Notes: a model not told the origin generated them from the letters alone. A stretch of 33,329 nt of DNA from DATBIS01 sp036556805 (GCA_036556805.1 DATBIS010000088.1:1-33329), one strand, 5' to 3'; positions 22,272 to 30,849 are shown, numbered from the stretch's first letter. Made by a program: numbers and translations.

Positions 22272-23316
22272 GGTACTCCGCGCGCAGTGCGAACGTCTCG
22301 CGCATCTGCTCGGTGATGCCGGTGACGAGCTCGTCGCGGTAGTTCGAGTCGACCACCATCGCGACCGCGTAATAGAGGCCCGAGAACGCCGCCGTGCCGG
22401 TCGCGACGCGCAGCAGGTCCCGCGTGAGGTGGACCGCGTCGCCCACGAGCGGCAGCCGGACGTACGACACCGCGTGCCCCGTCCAGTCCGCCTGGATCGA
22501 TCGGTCGACGAGCAGCGCCCCGAACGTCACGAAGAACAGCCAGACGGCGGCGGCGACGAACAGGATCTGCATCGACTGGCTCACGAAGATCACCAAGCCG
22601 ACGTTCCAGCGCTGCGCGCGTGTGAGCGGCCTGCCGGCGAGATCGGAGTCGCTCTGGAGGTCGCCGACGCCGCTCGGGATCCGCGTGAGCAGGAACGCGG
22701 CCCCCAGCAGGACGAACAGCGCCAGCGCGATCCCGAACCGGCCGTTCGAGACCCGCGAGAACATCTGCCAGTACTCGTTCGTGAAGAACGTCACGAGCGC
22801 GAAGAACAGCAGCAGGGGGAGCGCGCGAACGAGCAGGACCAGCGAGATGCGGAGCTGCTCGAGGAACCGCCGGCCGGTCCAACGCAGGATCGAGATCAGC
22901 CCGTACGCGATCACGAGGTACGTGACGCCGAGCAACAGCAGCTGCGCGCCCGCGGTGGCGAGCGCGCTCCGCCATTGCCCGCCGAACACCAGCGGGAGGA
23001 TCGAGGGCAGCACGAGGAAGGCGCCGAGCTCGATCGGACCGACCCGGGTGGGGATCGACGCGAACGGCCGCCCCCGGGCCGCGTTGAGGAGCCCGCCGGC
23101 GCCCAGGAGGATCGCTACGCCGCCGAGCAGCGCGAACACGTTCGCCCACCACGGCCATTCGAGATTCATCGCGTTCAGCACTTCGAGGACGAAGACCAGG
23201 CCGAGGAAGGGCAGCGCGCGCGTGAAGACGTCCTCGGCCGCCGAGTAGTCCTCGATGAGATTCGGCACGCCGGCCCGGCGGAACGCCCGCTCGAGCTCGC
23301 GAATCCGCTCCTGCAT
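22195..23316 (-). CDS. Polytopic membrane protein, unknown function
   Basis: 373 residues with about eight hydrophobic segments (for example LPFLGLVFVLEVLNAM, ANVFALLGGVAILLGAGGLL, AQLLLLGVTYLVIAYGLISI, LLLFFALVTFF, IALALFVLLGAAFLLT, SMQILFVAAAVWLFFVTFGA). A charged N-terminus (MQERIRELERAFRRAG) and a C-terminal cytoplasmic tail (EQMRETFALRAEYLRLLRAR) flank the membrane part. No transport or enzyme motif is recognised. ATG 23316 gives a sensible N-terminus, though no ribosome site precedes it and a TTG four codons upstream is possible. It is divergent from the LmbE-like gene (51 bp) and its 3' end overlaps the P450 gene by 77 bp. Confidence 0.8.
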   Translation of the reverse strand: MQERIRELERAFRRAGVPNLIEDYSAAEDVFTRALPFLGLVFVLEVLNAMNLEWPWWANVFALLGGVAILLGAGGLLNAARGRPFASIPTRVGPIELGAFLVLPSILPLVFGGQWRSALATAGAQLLLLGVTYLVIAYGLISILRWTGRRFLEQLRISLVLLVRALPLLLFFALVTFFTNEYWQMFSRVSNGRFGIALALFVLLGAAFLLTRIPSGVGDLQSDSDLAGRPLTRAQRWNVGLVIFVSQSMQILFVAAAVWLFFVTFGALLVDRSIQADWTGHAVSYVRLPLVGDAVHLTRDLLRVATGTAAFSGLYYAVAMVVDSNYRDELVTGITEQMRETFALRAEYLRLLRARDAEPVGAPSSASRSAAGA

Positions 23317-23353
23317 CCGGGTATCCAACCACGACGGAAGCGGCCCCAGGCGG

Positions 23354-23359
23354 TACGCT
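23354..23359 (+). promoter_or_regulatory. -10 element of the PIG-L deacetylase gene
   Basis: TACGCT 8 nt before the GTG at 23368, within the 51-bp divergent region. No ribosome site is present, so a leaderless or 1-2 nt leader transcript is likely. Confidence 0.45.
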
Positions 23360-23367
23360 CGGATGCG

Positions 23368-24099
23368 GTGGCACCTTCGGAGTTCGCGAGCGCGCTCGTG
23401 CTCTTCGCACACCCAGACGACGCGGAGTTCTTCTGCGGCGGCACCGTCGCGCGGTGGGTGCGGGAGGGCTGTGAGGTGCACTACGTGTGCATCACGGACG
23501 GCTCCGCCGGCTCGAACGAACCCGGCGTCACGCGCGAGCAGATGCGACCGGTGCGCGTTCGTGAGCAGAACGCGGCCGCCGAGGTTCTCGGCGTCGCGAG
23601 CGTGACCTACCTCGGCGAGGTCGACGGCATGCTCGAGGTAAACCTCGACACGCGGCGCAAGGTCTGCAGGGAGGTGCGGCGGCTGCGGCCCGACGTCATC
23701 GTCGCGCAGGATCCGTCGCGCCTGTGGTACGGGACCGGCTACATCAACCACACCGACCACAAACGCGCCGGCGAGCTCGCGCTCTCCGCGATCATGCCCG
23801 ATGCGCCCACGCGACCGATGTTCCCCGAGCTTCTCGACGAAGGGCTCGAGCCGTTCGAGGTCCCCAACCTCTACCTCGCCATGAACGAGCCGGAGGTGTA
23901 CGTCGACATCACCGAGACGATCGACGTCAAGCTCAAGGCGCTCGCGCAGCACGGCTCCCAGCTGAAGATCGAGGAGGTCGAGAAGTGGATCCGCGAGCGC
24001 GCCGCGCAGTGGGGCGAGCAGGCAGGCTGCGACTACGCCGAGGGATTCAAGGCGTTCAGCTTCCTGGACGACGAGGAAGAGGCAGAGGACAAGGGCTGA
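23368..24099 (+). CDS. PIG-L/LmbE family deacetylase
   Basis: 243 residues, the usual size for zinc-dependent N-deacetylases of the LmbE/PIG-L family (MshB, BshB, mycothiol conjugate amidase Mca relatives). The zinc motif AHPDDAEFFCGG has H15, D17 and D18; the third ligand is in YINHTDHKRAGELAL. Also present: VHYVCITDGSAGSN and LRPDVIVAQDPSR. Family members remove acetyl groups from N-acetylglucosamine derivatives or cleave thiol conjugates; the substrate here is not known. The acidic tail (DDEEEAEDKG) is unusual. GTG 23368 is fixed by the frame and the -10 hexamer; an ATG five bases upstream is out of frame. The next gene starts at the base after its stop. Confidence 0.93.
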   Translation: MAPSEFASALVLFAHPDDAEFFCGGTVARWVREGCEVHYVCITDGSAGSNEPGVTREQMRPVRVREQNAAAEVLGVASVTYLGEVDGMLEVNLDTRRKVCREVRRLRPDVIVAQDPSRLWYGTGYINHTDHKRAGELALSAIMPDAPTRPMFPELLDEGLEPFEVPNLYLAMNEPEVYVDITETIDVKLKALAQHGSQLKIEEVEKWIRERAAQWGEQAGCDYAEGFKAFSFLDDEEEAEDKG

Positions 24100-24609
24100 A
24101 TGGAAGACGAGCGCGACGGCGAGGAGCGGTTCGACCTCTCACCCGACGAGCGTCGGGACATCGAGGCCGACCTCGACGACCTCGCGGCGATGCGGACGAT
24201 GTTCTCCCCGCAGGGGGTGAAGGGCGTCGTCATCGCGTGCCAGGACTGCGGCGCGAACCACTTCTACGAGTGGGAGCTGATCCGCGACAACCTCGAGCAG
24301 ATGCTCGAGACCGGCGAGCCGCGTATGCACGAGCCCGCGTTCGACATCATCGAGGAGGAGTACATCCAGTGGGACTACGGCAAGGGGTACGTCGACGCCC
24401 TCGCCGACACCGGCCTCGAGCCCGATCGCAAGATCGAGGTCACGCGGTGCCCCTGGTGTGAGACGTCCTTCGAGCCGTTCTTCCAGTTCTGCCCGCGCTG
24501 CGGCCGCTCGCTCGGCACCGTCCGGCTCTACAAGGAGCTCGTGAACCGGGGCATCGACGAGCGCGAGGTGCGCGCGATGCTCGTGCGCGCCGGCTACGAG
24601 CCCTTCTGA
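24100..24609 (+). CDS. DUF5319-like protein with C-terminal zinc ribbon
   Basis: 169 residues. The N-terminal part matches the actinobacterial DUF5319 pattern as I recall it: an acidic start, LDDLAAMRTMFSPQGVKGVV, CQDCGANHFYEWELIRDNLE, MHEPAFD and IQWDYGKGYVDALAD. It carries a CxxC (C47, C50). Beyond the usual end lies a second module, CPWC (C117, C120) and CPRCG (C131, C134), a zinc ribbon, then a helical tail. DUF5319 has no established function. ATG 24100 directly follows the deacetylase TGA, so the two are co-expressed; its last 16 bp overlap ligD from the other strand. A rubredoxin-like or nucleic-acid-binding role is only a guess. Confidence 0.8.
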   Translation: MEDERDGEERFDLSPDERRDIEADLDDLAAMRTMFSPQGVKGVVIACQDCGANHFYEWELIRDNLEQMLETGEPRMHEPAFDIIEEEYIQWDYGKGYVDALADTGLEPDRKIEVTRCPWCETSFEPFFQFCPRCGRSLGTVRLYKELVNRGIDEREVRAMLVRAGYEPF

Positions 24610-27128
24610 GCCCGCGACCGCGGCTGTTTCGCCGGCACTTCCAGGACGCACTCCTCGGGGGTCTTGTCGGGCCGGAGCCCCTTGAACGAGGGCGCACGCA
24701 TCTTGTGCGTCGACTTCGTGATCTCGAGGTACTCGACCTCGCAGCAGATCTCGGGCTCGAACCAGGTGTACTCGGGGTGCCTCGCGAGCTCACGGTCCTC
24801 GATGGGCGGCGTGCGGCGCTCGAGCGGCTCCAGCAGCTTCACGACGTGCTCGAGCATCTTGTCGGTGAAACCCGTGCCGACCTGGCCGATCCACACGAGC
24901 TCGCCGTCGTCGAGGGCGCCCACCAGCAGCGCGCCGAACGTCGAGGAGCGGCCTCGCAAACCGGGGGTCCAGCCGAGGATCACGCAGTCCTGCGTGTTGA
25001 TGAGCTTGATCTTGCGCCAAGTGTCGGATCGTCTGCCCGGCAGGTACTTCGAACCCTTCTTCTTCGCGACCACCCCTTCGAGGCCGAGTGAGCGGGCGGC
25101 CTCCACGAACGACGTTCCCTCACCGTCGACGAACGTCGTGAGCTGCAATCGGTGGTCAGGCTCGACGATCAGGCTCAGCAGCTCGCGTCGCTCCTCGATC
25201 GGAAGGCCGGTGGTGTCTCGGCCGTCGAGCCAGAGCAGGTCGAACGCGACCAGCGAGACCGGGATCGCCGCCGACGCGCGCTTGATCTCGCGCTCGTTCA
25301 GCAGGTTCATGCGCTGCTGCAGGGCCTCGAACGAGTTCTTGCCGTCCCGGTCGAACGCCACGATCTCGCCGTCGACCACGGCGTTCACCTGGTCGACGAG
25401 CTCGTGGATCATGTGGATGTCGGGGTACTGCGCGGTGGCGTCGCGCCCGTTCCTCGTGAACAGGCTCGTCTCGCCGGTGGTGAGGTACGCGAGGCAGCGG
25501 ATCCCGTCCATCTTCGGCTCGAACGACCACGCGGGATCGTCGAACGCCTTCCAGCCACCTTCCGCGAACATCGGCTGGAACCTCGGCGGCGAGTCGATCA
25601 GCGGCGCGTCTTGCGCGCTCGCGAGGAACGCGAGCCAGTCGCTCCTCGTCTTGATGAAGTGGAACTCGAGCCCGGGATAGCGTCGCCCGTGCAGCTTGAA
25701 GGACACCTTCTTCTCGTCCCATTCCAGGCGCTCGTACCAGCCGTCGTCGAAGATGCGCACCTCGCCGGCGCCGTAGTGTCCCTCGGGAATCGTGCCCTGG
25801 AACGAGTTGTACTCGATCGGATGGACCTCGGTCTGCACGGCGAGGCGTCGTTCGCCCTTGACCGTGGGAAGGCCCTTCGGCACCGCCCACGAGGGCATCC
25901 CCCCGTCGCGTTCCAGGCGGACGTCGTAGTGAAGTCGCGTCGCGCGGTGCTTCTGGATCACGAAGGAGTTGCCGGCGCTGTCCACCGCGCCCGGTGCCGG
26001 CTCCGGCGTGCCCTGGAAGTCGCGCTTGCGCACGTACTCGAGGAGGTTCGGGTCTTTCGAGGCCGCCGCGATCTCCTCGGAGCTCTTCGCGCGCGCCGTG
26101 GGCGCCACCGTCCTCGGGAGCGGATCGGCCTGCTCGACGCGCACGTCGAGGGCCTCGAGCGCGTTCGTCAGGTCGTTCGCCTCGGTGCGAACGCCGGCGA
26201 ACAGGTCGCCGACGCGCGCGAACCGCTCCCACACGTTATCGATCCGGAAGTCCTGCGGCTCGAAGCCGCCGTCGAACACCTCGTCCCAGGAAAGCGGCGT
26301 CGACACGGGCGCGCGGAGTTCCGGCCGGAGGCAGTACGCGGCGGCGATGTTCGCACCGGACCGGTTCATGTTGTGGTCGATGAAGATCTTCCCGGTCCGG
26401 TCGGAGATCTTCCATGCCATCGTGACGCGGTCGGGGTCCGCGCCCAGGATCAAGCGGCCGCACGCTCCCACGAACGCGCGCGCGAGGTCGTACGTGTAGC
26501 GGCCGCGCTCGAGCGGCAGGTAGATCTGCATGCCGGTCGCGCCGCTGGTCTTCGGGAACGAGGACAGGCCGAGCTGGTCGAGCAGCACCTTGATGTGCCG
26601 CGCGACGACGAGCACGTCCTCGTAGGTGTAGGGCGGGAACGGGTCGAGGTCGAAGAAGAGATAGTCGGGGTGGCCCACGTCCGCACACCGTGAGTGCAGC
26701 GGATGGAACTCGATGCACCCGAGGTTCGCCACGAAGAGCAGCCCGGCGGTGTCGTCGAGCGTCATGTAGTCGATGACGCCCTTCTTGCTGTCCTCGGACT
26801 CCACCGGGCATCGCCCGATCCAGTCCGGCACGTGCGAGGGCGCCGACTTCTCGTAGAAGAACGGCCCCTCGATGCCATCGGGCATCCGCTTCATCGTGAG
26901 AGGCCGCCCGGCGAGGTGCGGCACGATCAGCTCGGCGACGTTGAGGTAGTACGCGACGAGGTCGCCCTTCGTGTAGCCCTCCTCGGGCCAAAAGACCTTG
27001 TCGAGGTTCGAGAGCCGGAGCTCCCGCCCGTCGACCTCGAACCACCAGGCGTCGCCGTCGCGCCGGGCCTCGAGCGGATGCGGGAGGTCGACGGTGAAGG
27101 CGGGGCCCTTCCTCCTGCGTGCAGGCAT
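24594..27128 (-). CDS. ligD: NHEJ DNA ligase LigD (polymerase, phosphoesterase, ligase)
   Basis: 844 residues. Domain order is Pol (about 35-310), PE (about 385-500) and ATP-dependent ligase (about 515-835), as in mycobacterial LigD and unlike Pseudomonas. The primase-like polymerase has KVFWPEEGYTKGDLVAYY and the metal pair FFDLDPFPPY (D160, D162). The 3'-phosphoesterase has FVIQKHRATRLHYDVRLERD (H400, D402) and EGHYGAGEVRIFDDG. Ligase motif I is EPKMDGIRC with the adenylated lysine K539; EGVVAKKKGSKYLPGRRSDT is motif IV/V. It repairs double-strand breaks with Ku, encoded at 30850-31755. ATG 27128 follows a TACCAT hexamer by 7 nt; upstream in-frame residues look non-coding. The 3' end overlaps the DUF5319-like gene by 16 bp. 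Confidence 0.96.
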   Translation of the reverse strand: MPARRRKGPAFTVDLPHPLEARRDGDAWWFEVDGRELRLSNLDKVFWPEEGYTKGDLVAYYLNVAELIVPHLAGRPLTMKRMPDGIEGPFFYEKSAPSHVPDWIGRCPVESEDSKKGVIDYMTLDDTAGLLFVANLGCIEFHPLHSRCADVGHPDYLFFDLDPFPPYTYEDVLVVARHIKVLLDQLGLSSFPKTSGATGMQIYLPLERGRYTYDLARAFVGACGRLILGADPDRVTMAWKISDRTGKIFIDHNMNRSGANIAAAYCLRPELRAPVSTPLSWDEVFDGGFEPQDFRIDNVWERFARVGDLFAGVRTEANDLTNALEALDVRVEQADPLPRTVAPTARAKSSEEIAAASKDPNLLEYVRKRDFQGTPEPAPGAVDSAGNSFVIQKHRATRLHYDVRLERDGGMPSWAVPKGLPTVKGERRLAVQTEVHPIEYNSFQGTIPEGHYGAGEVRIFDDGWYERLEWDEKKVSFKLHGRRYPGLEFHFIKTRSDWLAFLASAQDAPLIDSPPRFQPMFAEGGWKAFDDPAWSFEPKMDGIRCLAYLTTGETSLFTRNGRDATAQYPDIHMIHELVDQVNAVVDGEIVAFDRDGKNSFEALQQRMNLLNEREIKRASAAIPVSLVAFDLLWLDGRDTTGLPIEERRELLSLIVEPDHRLQLTTFVDGEGTSFVEAARSLGLEGVVAKKKGSKYLPGRRSDTWRKIKLINTQDCVILGWTPGLRGRSSTFGALLVGALDDGELVWIGQVGTGFTDKMLEHVVKLLEPLERRTPPIEDRELARHPEYTWFEPEICCEVEYLEITKSTHKMRAPSFKGLRPDKTPEECVLEVPAKQPRSRAQKGS

Positions 27129-27135
27129 GTCCGGG

Positions 27136-27141
27136 ATGGTA
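27136..27141 (-). promoter_or_regulatory. -10 element of a leaderless ligD transcript
   Basis: TACCAT (minus strand, 27141 to 27136) 7 nt before the ligD ATG at 27128; no ribosome site. Confidence 0.45.
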
Positions 27142-27226
27142 GCCGCGTCCCGCATACGGGGGCCCCTCAACCGGCCGACGCGGCGTGCCGATACCTGCAC
27201 GAGGGTTCCCGAACCCCCTCGAAATC

Positions 27227-28687
27227 ATGCGACGGAACCGATCACGACGACGCGCACCACACCGGTGGCGGTCTCGACCGCTCCTGAGCCTTGCCCTTCG
27301 TGCGGGCACCATCCTCGTCCCCGCCGCGGCCGGCGCGGCCAGCGGCGTGGCCCTCGGGCGGGCGGTCCCGGCGCCCGCGGGAGCGCTCGTCGTCCTCTGG
27401 TGGCTGGGGATCTTCGCCGTGTGCTCCGTCACGGCCGTCCTCGTCGAACGGCTCGCGCGGCGCCTGCTTCCGCTCGCCACGCTGCTGCAGCTCTCGCTGG
27501 TGTTTCCCGACCGGGCGCCGTCGCGGTTCGTGCTGGCCCGGCGCTCGGGCAACGTGCGGCGGCTGGAGGAGCGCGTGCGGGCCGCACACGAGCAGGGCGT
27601 GAGCGACGACCCCGCGAGGGCGGCCGAGGAGATCCTCTCGCTCGTGGCCGCCCTCTCCGCGCACGACCGGAAGACGCGCGGCCACTCCGAGCGGGTCCGG
27701 GCGTTCACCGACCTCATCGCCGGCGAACTGAAGCTCACGCAGGACGAGCGCGACCGGCTTCGCTGGGCCGCCCTGCTGCACGACGTCGGCAAGCTGCGCG
27801 TGCCGGCGAAGATCCTCAACAAGCCCGGCAAGCCCGACGAACACGAGTGGGAGCTCCTCAAGCGCCATCCGGCCGCCGGCGCGAGGATCGCCGCGCCGTT
27901 GCTGCCGTGGCTCGGCGAGTGGGGGGCCACGATCGCCCAACACCACGAGCGCTACGACGGGAACGGGTACCCCGCGGCGTTCGCGGGGGAGCAGATCGCC
28001 TTCGGCGCCCGTATCGTCTCGGTCGCGGACTCGTTCGAGGTCATGACGGCGGCACGCTCGTACAAGAAGCCGATGTCCGTTCCTGCCGCGCGCGAAGAGC
28101 TGGTGCGCAACGCGGGCTCGCAGTTCGACCCCGCGGTCGTGCGGACGTTTCTCTCGATCTCGATCGGCAGGCTGTGGTGGACGGTGGGACCGGCGTCGTG
28201 GGTCGGCATCACGCCGTTCTTCGGCTGGCTCCAGCGCGCGGCGGCCCAGGCGGCCGCCGCCGCGCAGAGCGCGGCGGTGGTCGCGGTCGTCGGCCTGAGC
28301 GGCGTGGTCGCGCCCGCGTCGCAGTCCGCGAGCGGCTCGAGTCACCCGCCGGCGCCCACCACGTCCGGCGCGCCGTACAGCCCGCCCACCTACGCGCCGG
28401 TTCCACAGAACCCGCATCCGGACGGCGCCGAGGGACAGGGGCACGGCGGCCACGGCAAGGGGCAGGACGGAGGAGGAGGGAAGGGTGGCGGCTCGGGCGG
28501 AGGGGACGACCCCGACACGCCGCCGGACCCCGGCGGCGGCAGCGGCGGCCCGGTGAGCGACACCGTGAACACGGTCTCCGACACGGTGACGGACACGGTC
28601 GACACCGTGTCCGATACGGTCGAGCAGACGGTGGACGACGCCGTCGACGCCGTGGACACCACGATCGGCGGCATCCTCGGCGGGTAG
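27227..28687 (+). CDS. Membrane HD-GYP phosphodiesterase (cyclic di-GMP) with SDTV-repeat tail
   Basis: 486 residues from ATG 27227 (500 from a GTG at 27185). Three hydrophobic segments at the N-terminus (~25-105) precede an HD-GYP domain (~135-300): KTRGHSERVRAFTDLIAGEL, LLHDVGKLRVPAKILNKPG with H185-D186, IAQHHERYDGNGYPAAF with GYP at 247-249, RIVSVADSFEVMTAARSYKK, and SQFDPAVVRTFL. Such domains hydrolyse cyclic di-GMP. A further hydrophobic segment (~355) leads into a Gly/Pro/His-rich linker and a tail of repeated SDTV units. If the tail crosses the membrane it would be outside. The next gene encodes a GGDEF cyclase, forming a make/break pair. A 14-bp hairpin terminates the gene. The start is uncertain; no clear ribosome site exists. 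Confidence 0.85.
   Translation: MRRNRSRRRAPHRWRSRPLLSLALRAGTILVPAAAGAASGVALGRAVPAPAGALVVLWWLGIFAVCSVTAVLVERLARRLLPLATLLQLSLVFPDRAPSRFVLARRSGNVRRLEERVRAAHEQGVSDDPARAAEEILSLVAALSAHDRKTRGHSERVRAFTDLIAGELKLTQDERDRLRWAALLHDVGKLRVPAKILNKPGKPDEHEWELLKRHPAAGARIAAPLLPWLGEWGATIAQHHERYDGNGYPAAFAGEQIAFGARIVSVADSFEVMTAARSYKKPMSVPAAREELVRNAGSQFDPAVVRTFLSISIGRLWWTVGPASWVGITPFFGWLQRAAAQAAAAAQSAAVVAVVGLSGVVAPASQSASGSSHPPAPTTSGAPYSPPTYAPVPQNPHPDGAEGQGHGGHGKGQDGGGGKGGGSGGGDDPDTPPDPGGGSGGPVSDTVNTVSDTVTDTVDTVSDTVEQTVDDAVDAVDTTIGGILGG
28557..28664 (+). repeat. Imperfect tandem repeats coding for the SDTV tail
   Basis: Repeated 12-18-bp units around GACACGGT encode PVSDTVNTVSDTVTDTVDTV and the following SDTVEQTVDDAVDAVDTT. 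The segment also contains a 9-bp inverted repeat, GGACACGGT (28591-28599) and ACCGTGTCC (28604-28612) with loop CGAC. Slippage between units could change tail length. Confidence 0.7.
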
Positions 28688-28708
28688 CGGAACCGGCCTC
28701 GGGGAAGC

Positions 28709-28739
28709 GGAAGGGCCGCCCCTTCGGGGCGGCCCTTCC
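28709..28739 (+). terminator. Strong hairpin terminator after the HD-GYP gene
   Basis: Perfect 14-bp stem GGAAGGGCCGCCCC (28709-28722) and its complement (28726-28739) with a 3-nt loop TTC, 21 bp after the TAG. There is no T-run, but the stem is by far the most stable in the window. It separates the phosphodiesterase from the cyclase gene. Confidence 0.75.
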
Positions 28740-28973
28740 CTCGCGATCGGCGTACGTGCCGGTCGCGGTCTCCGTGAAGGTCTGCGGTGAGGCCGCCTCG
28801 GGGCCATGGGGCCGTGCCTGAGGCTTGGTCGTTGCGGCGTCGACCGGGTGGAAGCCCAACGCAACCGCGGTGAGGATCGGGACCGCCGGTACCAGAAGCG
28901 CCGGCGCGATCCGTGCGTGGTCACACGCGTTGTTCCTCTCTCCGGAGACTGGTGATTCGGGCCCGAGGACCCG
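28740..28973. other. Intergenic region before the GGDEF gene, 234 bp
   Basis: No gene is called. The minus strand holds an open stretch with a signal-peptide-like run (APALLVPAVPILTAVALGF) but no start codon in frame. The plus strand should hold the promoter of the cyclase gene; only weak hexamers were seen. GAGGA lies 4 nt before the ATG at 28974. Confidence 0.4.
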
Positions 28974-30788
28974 ATGCGCCTCAGCGAATCCCCTGGTTCG
29001 CGCGGTGTGAAGTCGCCGACGGGTTCGACCGATACCCACCCCATGACCAGGGGGCGCACGCTCCGGGGGGGTCGGCCGCTGCGCGCCCGCGGGGCTGCCC
29101 GTCGCTGGGTCGACCTCTCGTTGCGCGCCAAGGGGTTGACGATCTTCGTGATTCCGCTCGCGGTGATCGTGGCGTTCGCGATCGCTTCGGGCGTCGCCGG
29201 CTCGAGGGCGCAGGCGACGGCGGCGTGGGTCGAGCACTCCAAACAGGTGCGAACCCAGATCGCCACGCTCATCCAAGACCTCACGGAGATCGAATCGTCG
29301 GTGCGCGGGTACCTGCTCACTGCGCAGCCCGAGATGCTGGAGCCGTACCGGCGGGGGATCGACGTGATCGACACCGACCTCGAGCGGGTGCGGGCGCTCA
29401 CCAGCGACAACGTCGCCCAGCGCCGCTCGTTCACAAGCCTGCAGGGGCTGGTGAAGAACCGCTTCCGGCTCTTCGATCTCGCGCTGCTCGGTGGGCCCGC
29501 GGGGCAGCTCGATGGCTGGGCCCCGCCGGTGGAAGTCCTCGAGGACGGCAAGCGGACCTCGGATCAGATCCGAGACACGCTCTCGGACATGGACGAGGAG
29601 GAGTCCGACCTGCTCCTGATCCGCTCGGCGAGCGAGCGTAGGGCGGAGCAGGTGGTGCTCGCGATCGAACTGGTCGGCCTGCCGCTCGGCGTCCTCGCCG
29701 CGATCGGCGCCGTGCTCGTGTTCACCGGCGGCGTCGTCCGGCGGATGCGGACGCTCGAGCGGAACGCCGAGCGCCTGTCGCGCGAGGAATCGCTCATGCC
29801 GACCGAGCCCAGTGACGACGAGATCGGCCAGCTGGGCCGGGCGCTCGACCGGGCGGCCGCGCTCCTCGCCGAGCGTTCGGCGGCCGTCGCGAGATCGGTC
29901 GCCGAGATCGAGGACCTCTACAACAACGCTCCCTGTGGGTACCACTCGCTCGGGCCCGACGCCACGTTCGAACGGATCAACGACACGGAGCTCCGGTGGC
30001 TCGGCTATGAGCGCGACGAGGTGGTCGGCAAGCTCCGGCTGACCGACGTGATGACGCCCGAGAGCACCGAGTCGTTCGCGCGCGCATGGGCGGAGTTCGT
30101 CGAGTCCGGCGAGATCGTCGACATCGAGTACGACATGGTCCGGAGGGACGGCTCGATCCTGCCGGTGTCGGTCTCGGCGTCCACGGTGCGCGACGCCGAC
30201 GGGAAGTTCGTCCGAACGCGGTCGACGGTGTTCGACGTGACCGAGCGACGCAAGCACCTGCAGCAGCTTCGCGAGATGGCGACGATCGACGAGGCGACCG
30301 GGCTGCTCAACCGTCGTGGCTTCCTCTCGCTCGCCGAGCACCACCTCGCGCTCGCCGCGAGACGGGGCGAGGACGTCTCGGTGCTCTTCATCGACCTCGA
30401 CGGCCTGAAGCTGGTGAACGACGCGCATGGGCACGACGTCGGCACCGCGCTCATCGTCGAGGTCGGCGACGTCCTGCGAGCCTCGACCCGCGACAGCGAC
30501 GTCCTCGGGCGCATCGGAGGCGACGAGTTCTGCGTGATGCTCTCGCCCGGGGGGCCCATCGCCGAGGCCGCGGTCCAGGTGCGGATCGAGGCTGCGATCG
30601 CCGAGCGCGACCTCCACACCTCCCTCGCGTGCCCGCTGCGGCTCTCGATCGGGTGCGCTCGCACGGGGCCGGCCGACCAGGCGTCGCTCGCGGACCTCAT
30701 TCGCGGCGCGGACCTGCACATGTACGACCACAAGGCGCGACGCCGCGGCACGCGGCCCTCGCCCGGCGACGTCACCGTCGCGGGCTAG
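28974..30788 (+). CDS. CHASE3-HAMP-PAS-GGDEF diguanylate cyclase
   Basis: 604 residues. One TM helix (LTIFVIPLAVIVAFAIASGV, ~55-75), then a CHASE3-like sensor outside the membrane (~80-215, with EIESSVRGYLLTAQPEMLEP), a second TM (~228-252), a HAMP-like linker (MRTLERNAERL... EIGQLGRALDRAA), a PAS/PAC domain (~305-425, with NNAPCGYHSLGPDATFERIN and RRDGSILPVSVSAS), and a GGDEF domain. The active-site motif GGDEF is at 515-519, and the inhibitory I-site R506-D509 stands five residues before it, so product feedback is likely. It should make cyclic di-GMP in response to an extracellular and a PAS signal. ATG 28974 has GAGGA 4 nt upstream; ATG 29043 is the alternative. Its TAG lies in the -10 hexamer of ku. 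Confidence 0.92.
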   Translation: MRLSESPGSRGVKSPTGSTDTHPMTRGRTLRGGRPLRARGAARRWVDLSLRAKGLTIFVIPLAVIVAFAIASGVAGSRAQATAAWVEHSKQVRTQIATLIQDLTEIESSVRGYLLTAQPEMLEPYRRGIDVIDTDLERVRALTSDNVAQRRSFTSLQGLVKNRFRLFDLALLGGPAGQLDGWAPPVEVLEDGKRTSDQIRDTLSDMDEEESDLLLIRSASERRAEQVVLAIELVGLPLGVLAAIGAVLVFTGGVVRRMRTLERNAERLSREESLMPTEPSDDEIGQLGRALDRAAALLAERSAAVARSVAEIEDLYNNAPCGYHSLGPDATFERINDTELRWLGYERDEVVGKLRLTDVMTPESTESFARAWAEFVESGEIVDIEYDMVRRDGSILPVSVSASTVRDADGKFVRTRSTVFDVTERRKHLQQLREMATIDEATGLLNRRGFLSLAEHHLALAARRGEDVSVLFIDLDGLKLVNDAHGHDVGTALIVEVGDVLRASTRDSDVLGRIGGDEFCVMLSPGGPIAEAAVQVRIEAAIAERDLHTSLACPLRLSIGCARTGPADQASLADLIRGADLHMYDHKARRRGTRPSPGDVTVAG

Positions 30789-30791
30789 AAT
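30786..30791 (+). promoter_or_regulatory. -10 element of ku, over the GGDEF stop codon
   Basis: TAGAAT, a 4-of-6 match to TATAAT; its TAG is the cyclase stop codon. The start would be near 30798, giving a leader of ~50 nt that carries GGAGG (30840-30844) 5 nt before the ku ATG. Unlike most genes here, ku is thus expected to have a normal leader. Confidence 0.5.
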
Positions 30792-30849
30792 CTCCTCTCA
30801 CGGTTCGGCCCACGCAGGGCTTCCGCACGACCGACCACAGGAGGACGCG

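Noticed and set aside
28557..28664. Tandem repeats as a CRISPR array
   Set aside because: Short, imperfect, in frame and coding for the SDTV tail; no spacers or cas genes.
28700..28945. A possible small secreted protein on the minus strand with the run APALLVPAVPILTAVALGF
   Set aside because: Codon bias and the signal-like run are attractive, and GGAGAGAGG lies upstream, but no ATG, GTG or TTG is in frame at a suitable place and the frame runs through the terminator. A one-base indel would be needed.
28209..30731. An 840-codon minus-strand open frame opposite the GGDEF gene
   Set aside because: It runs antisense through the GGDEF gene, the strong terminator and part of the HD-GYP gene, with no domain.
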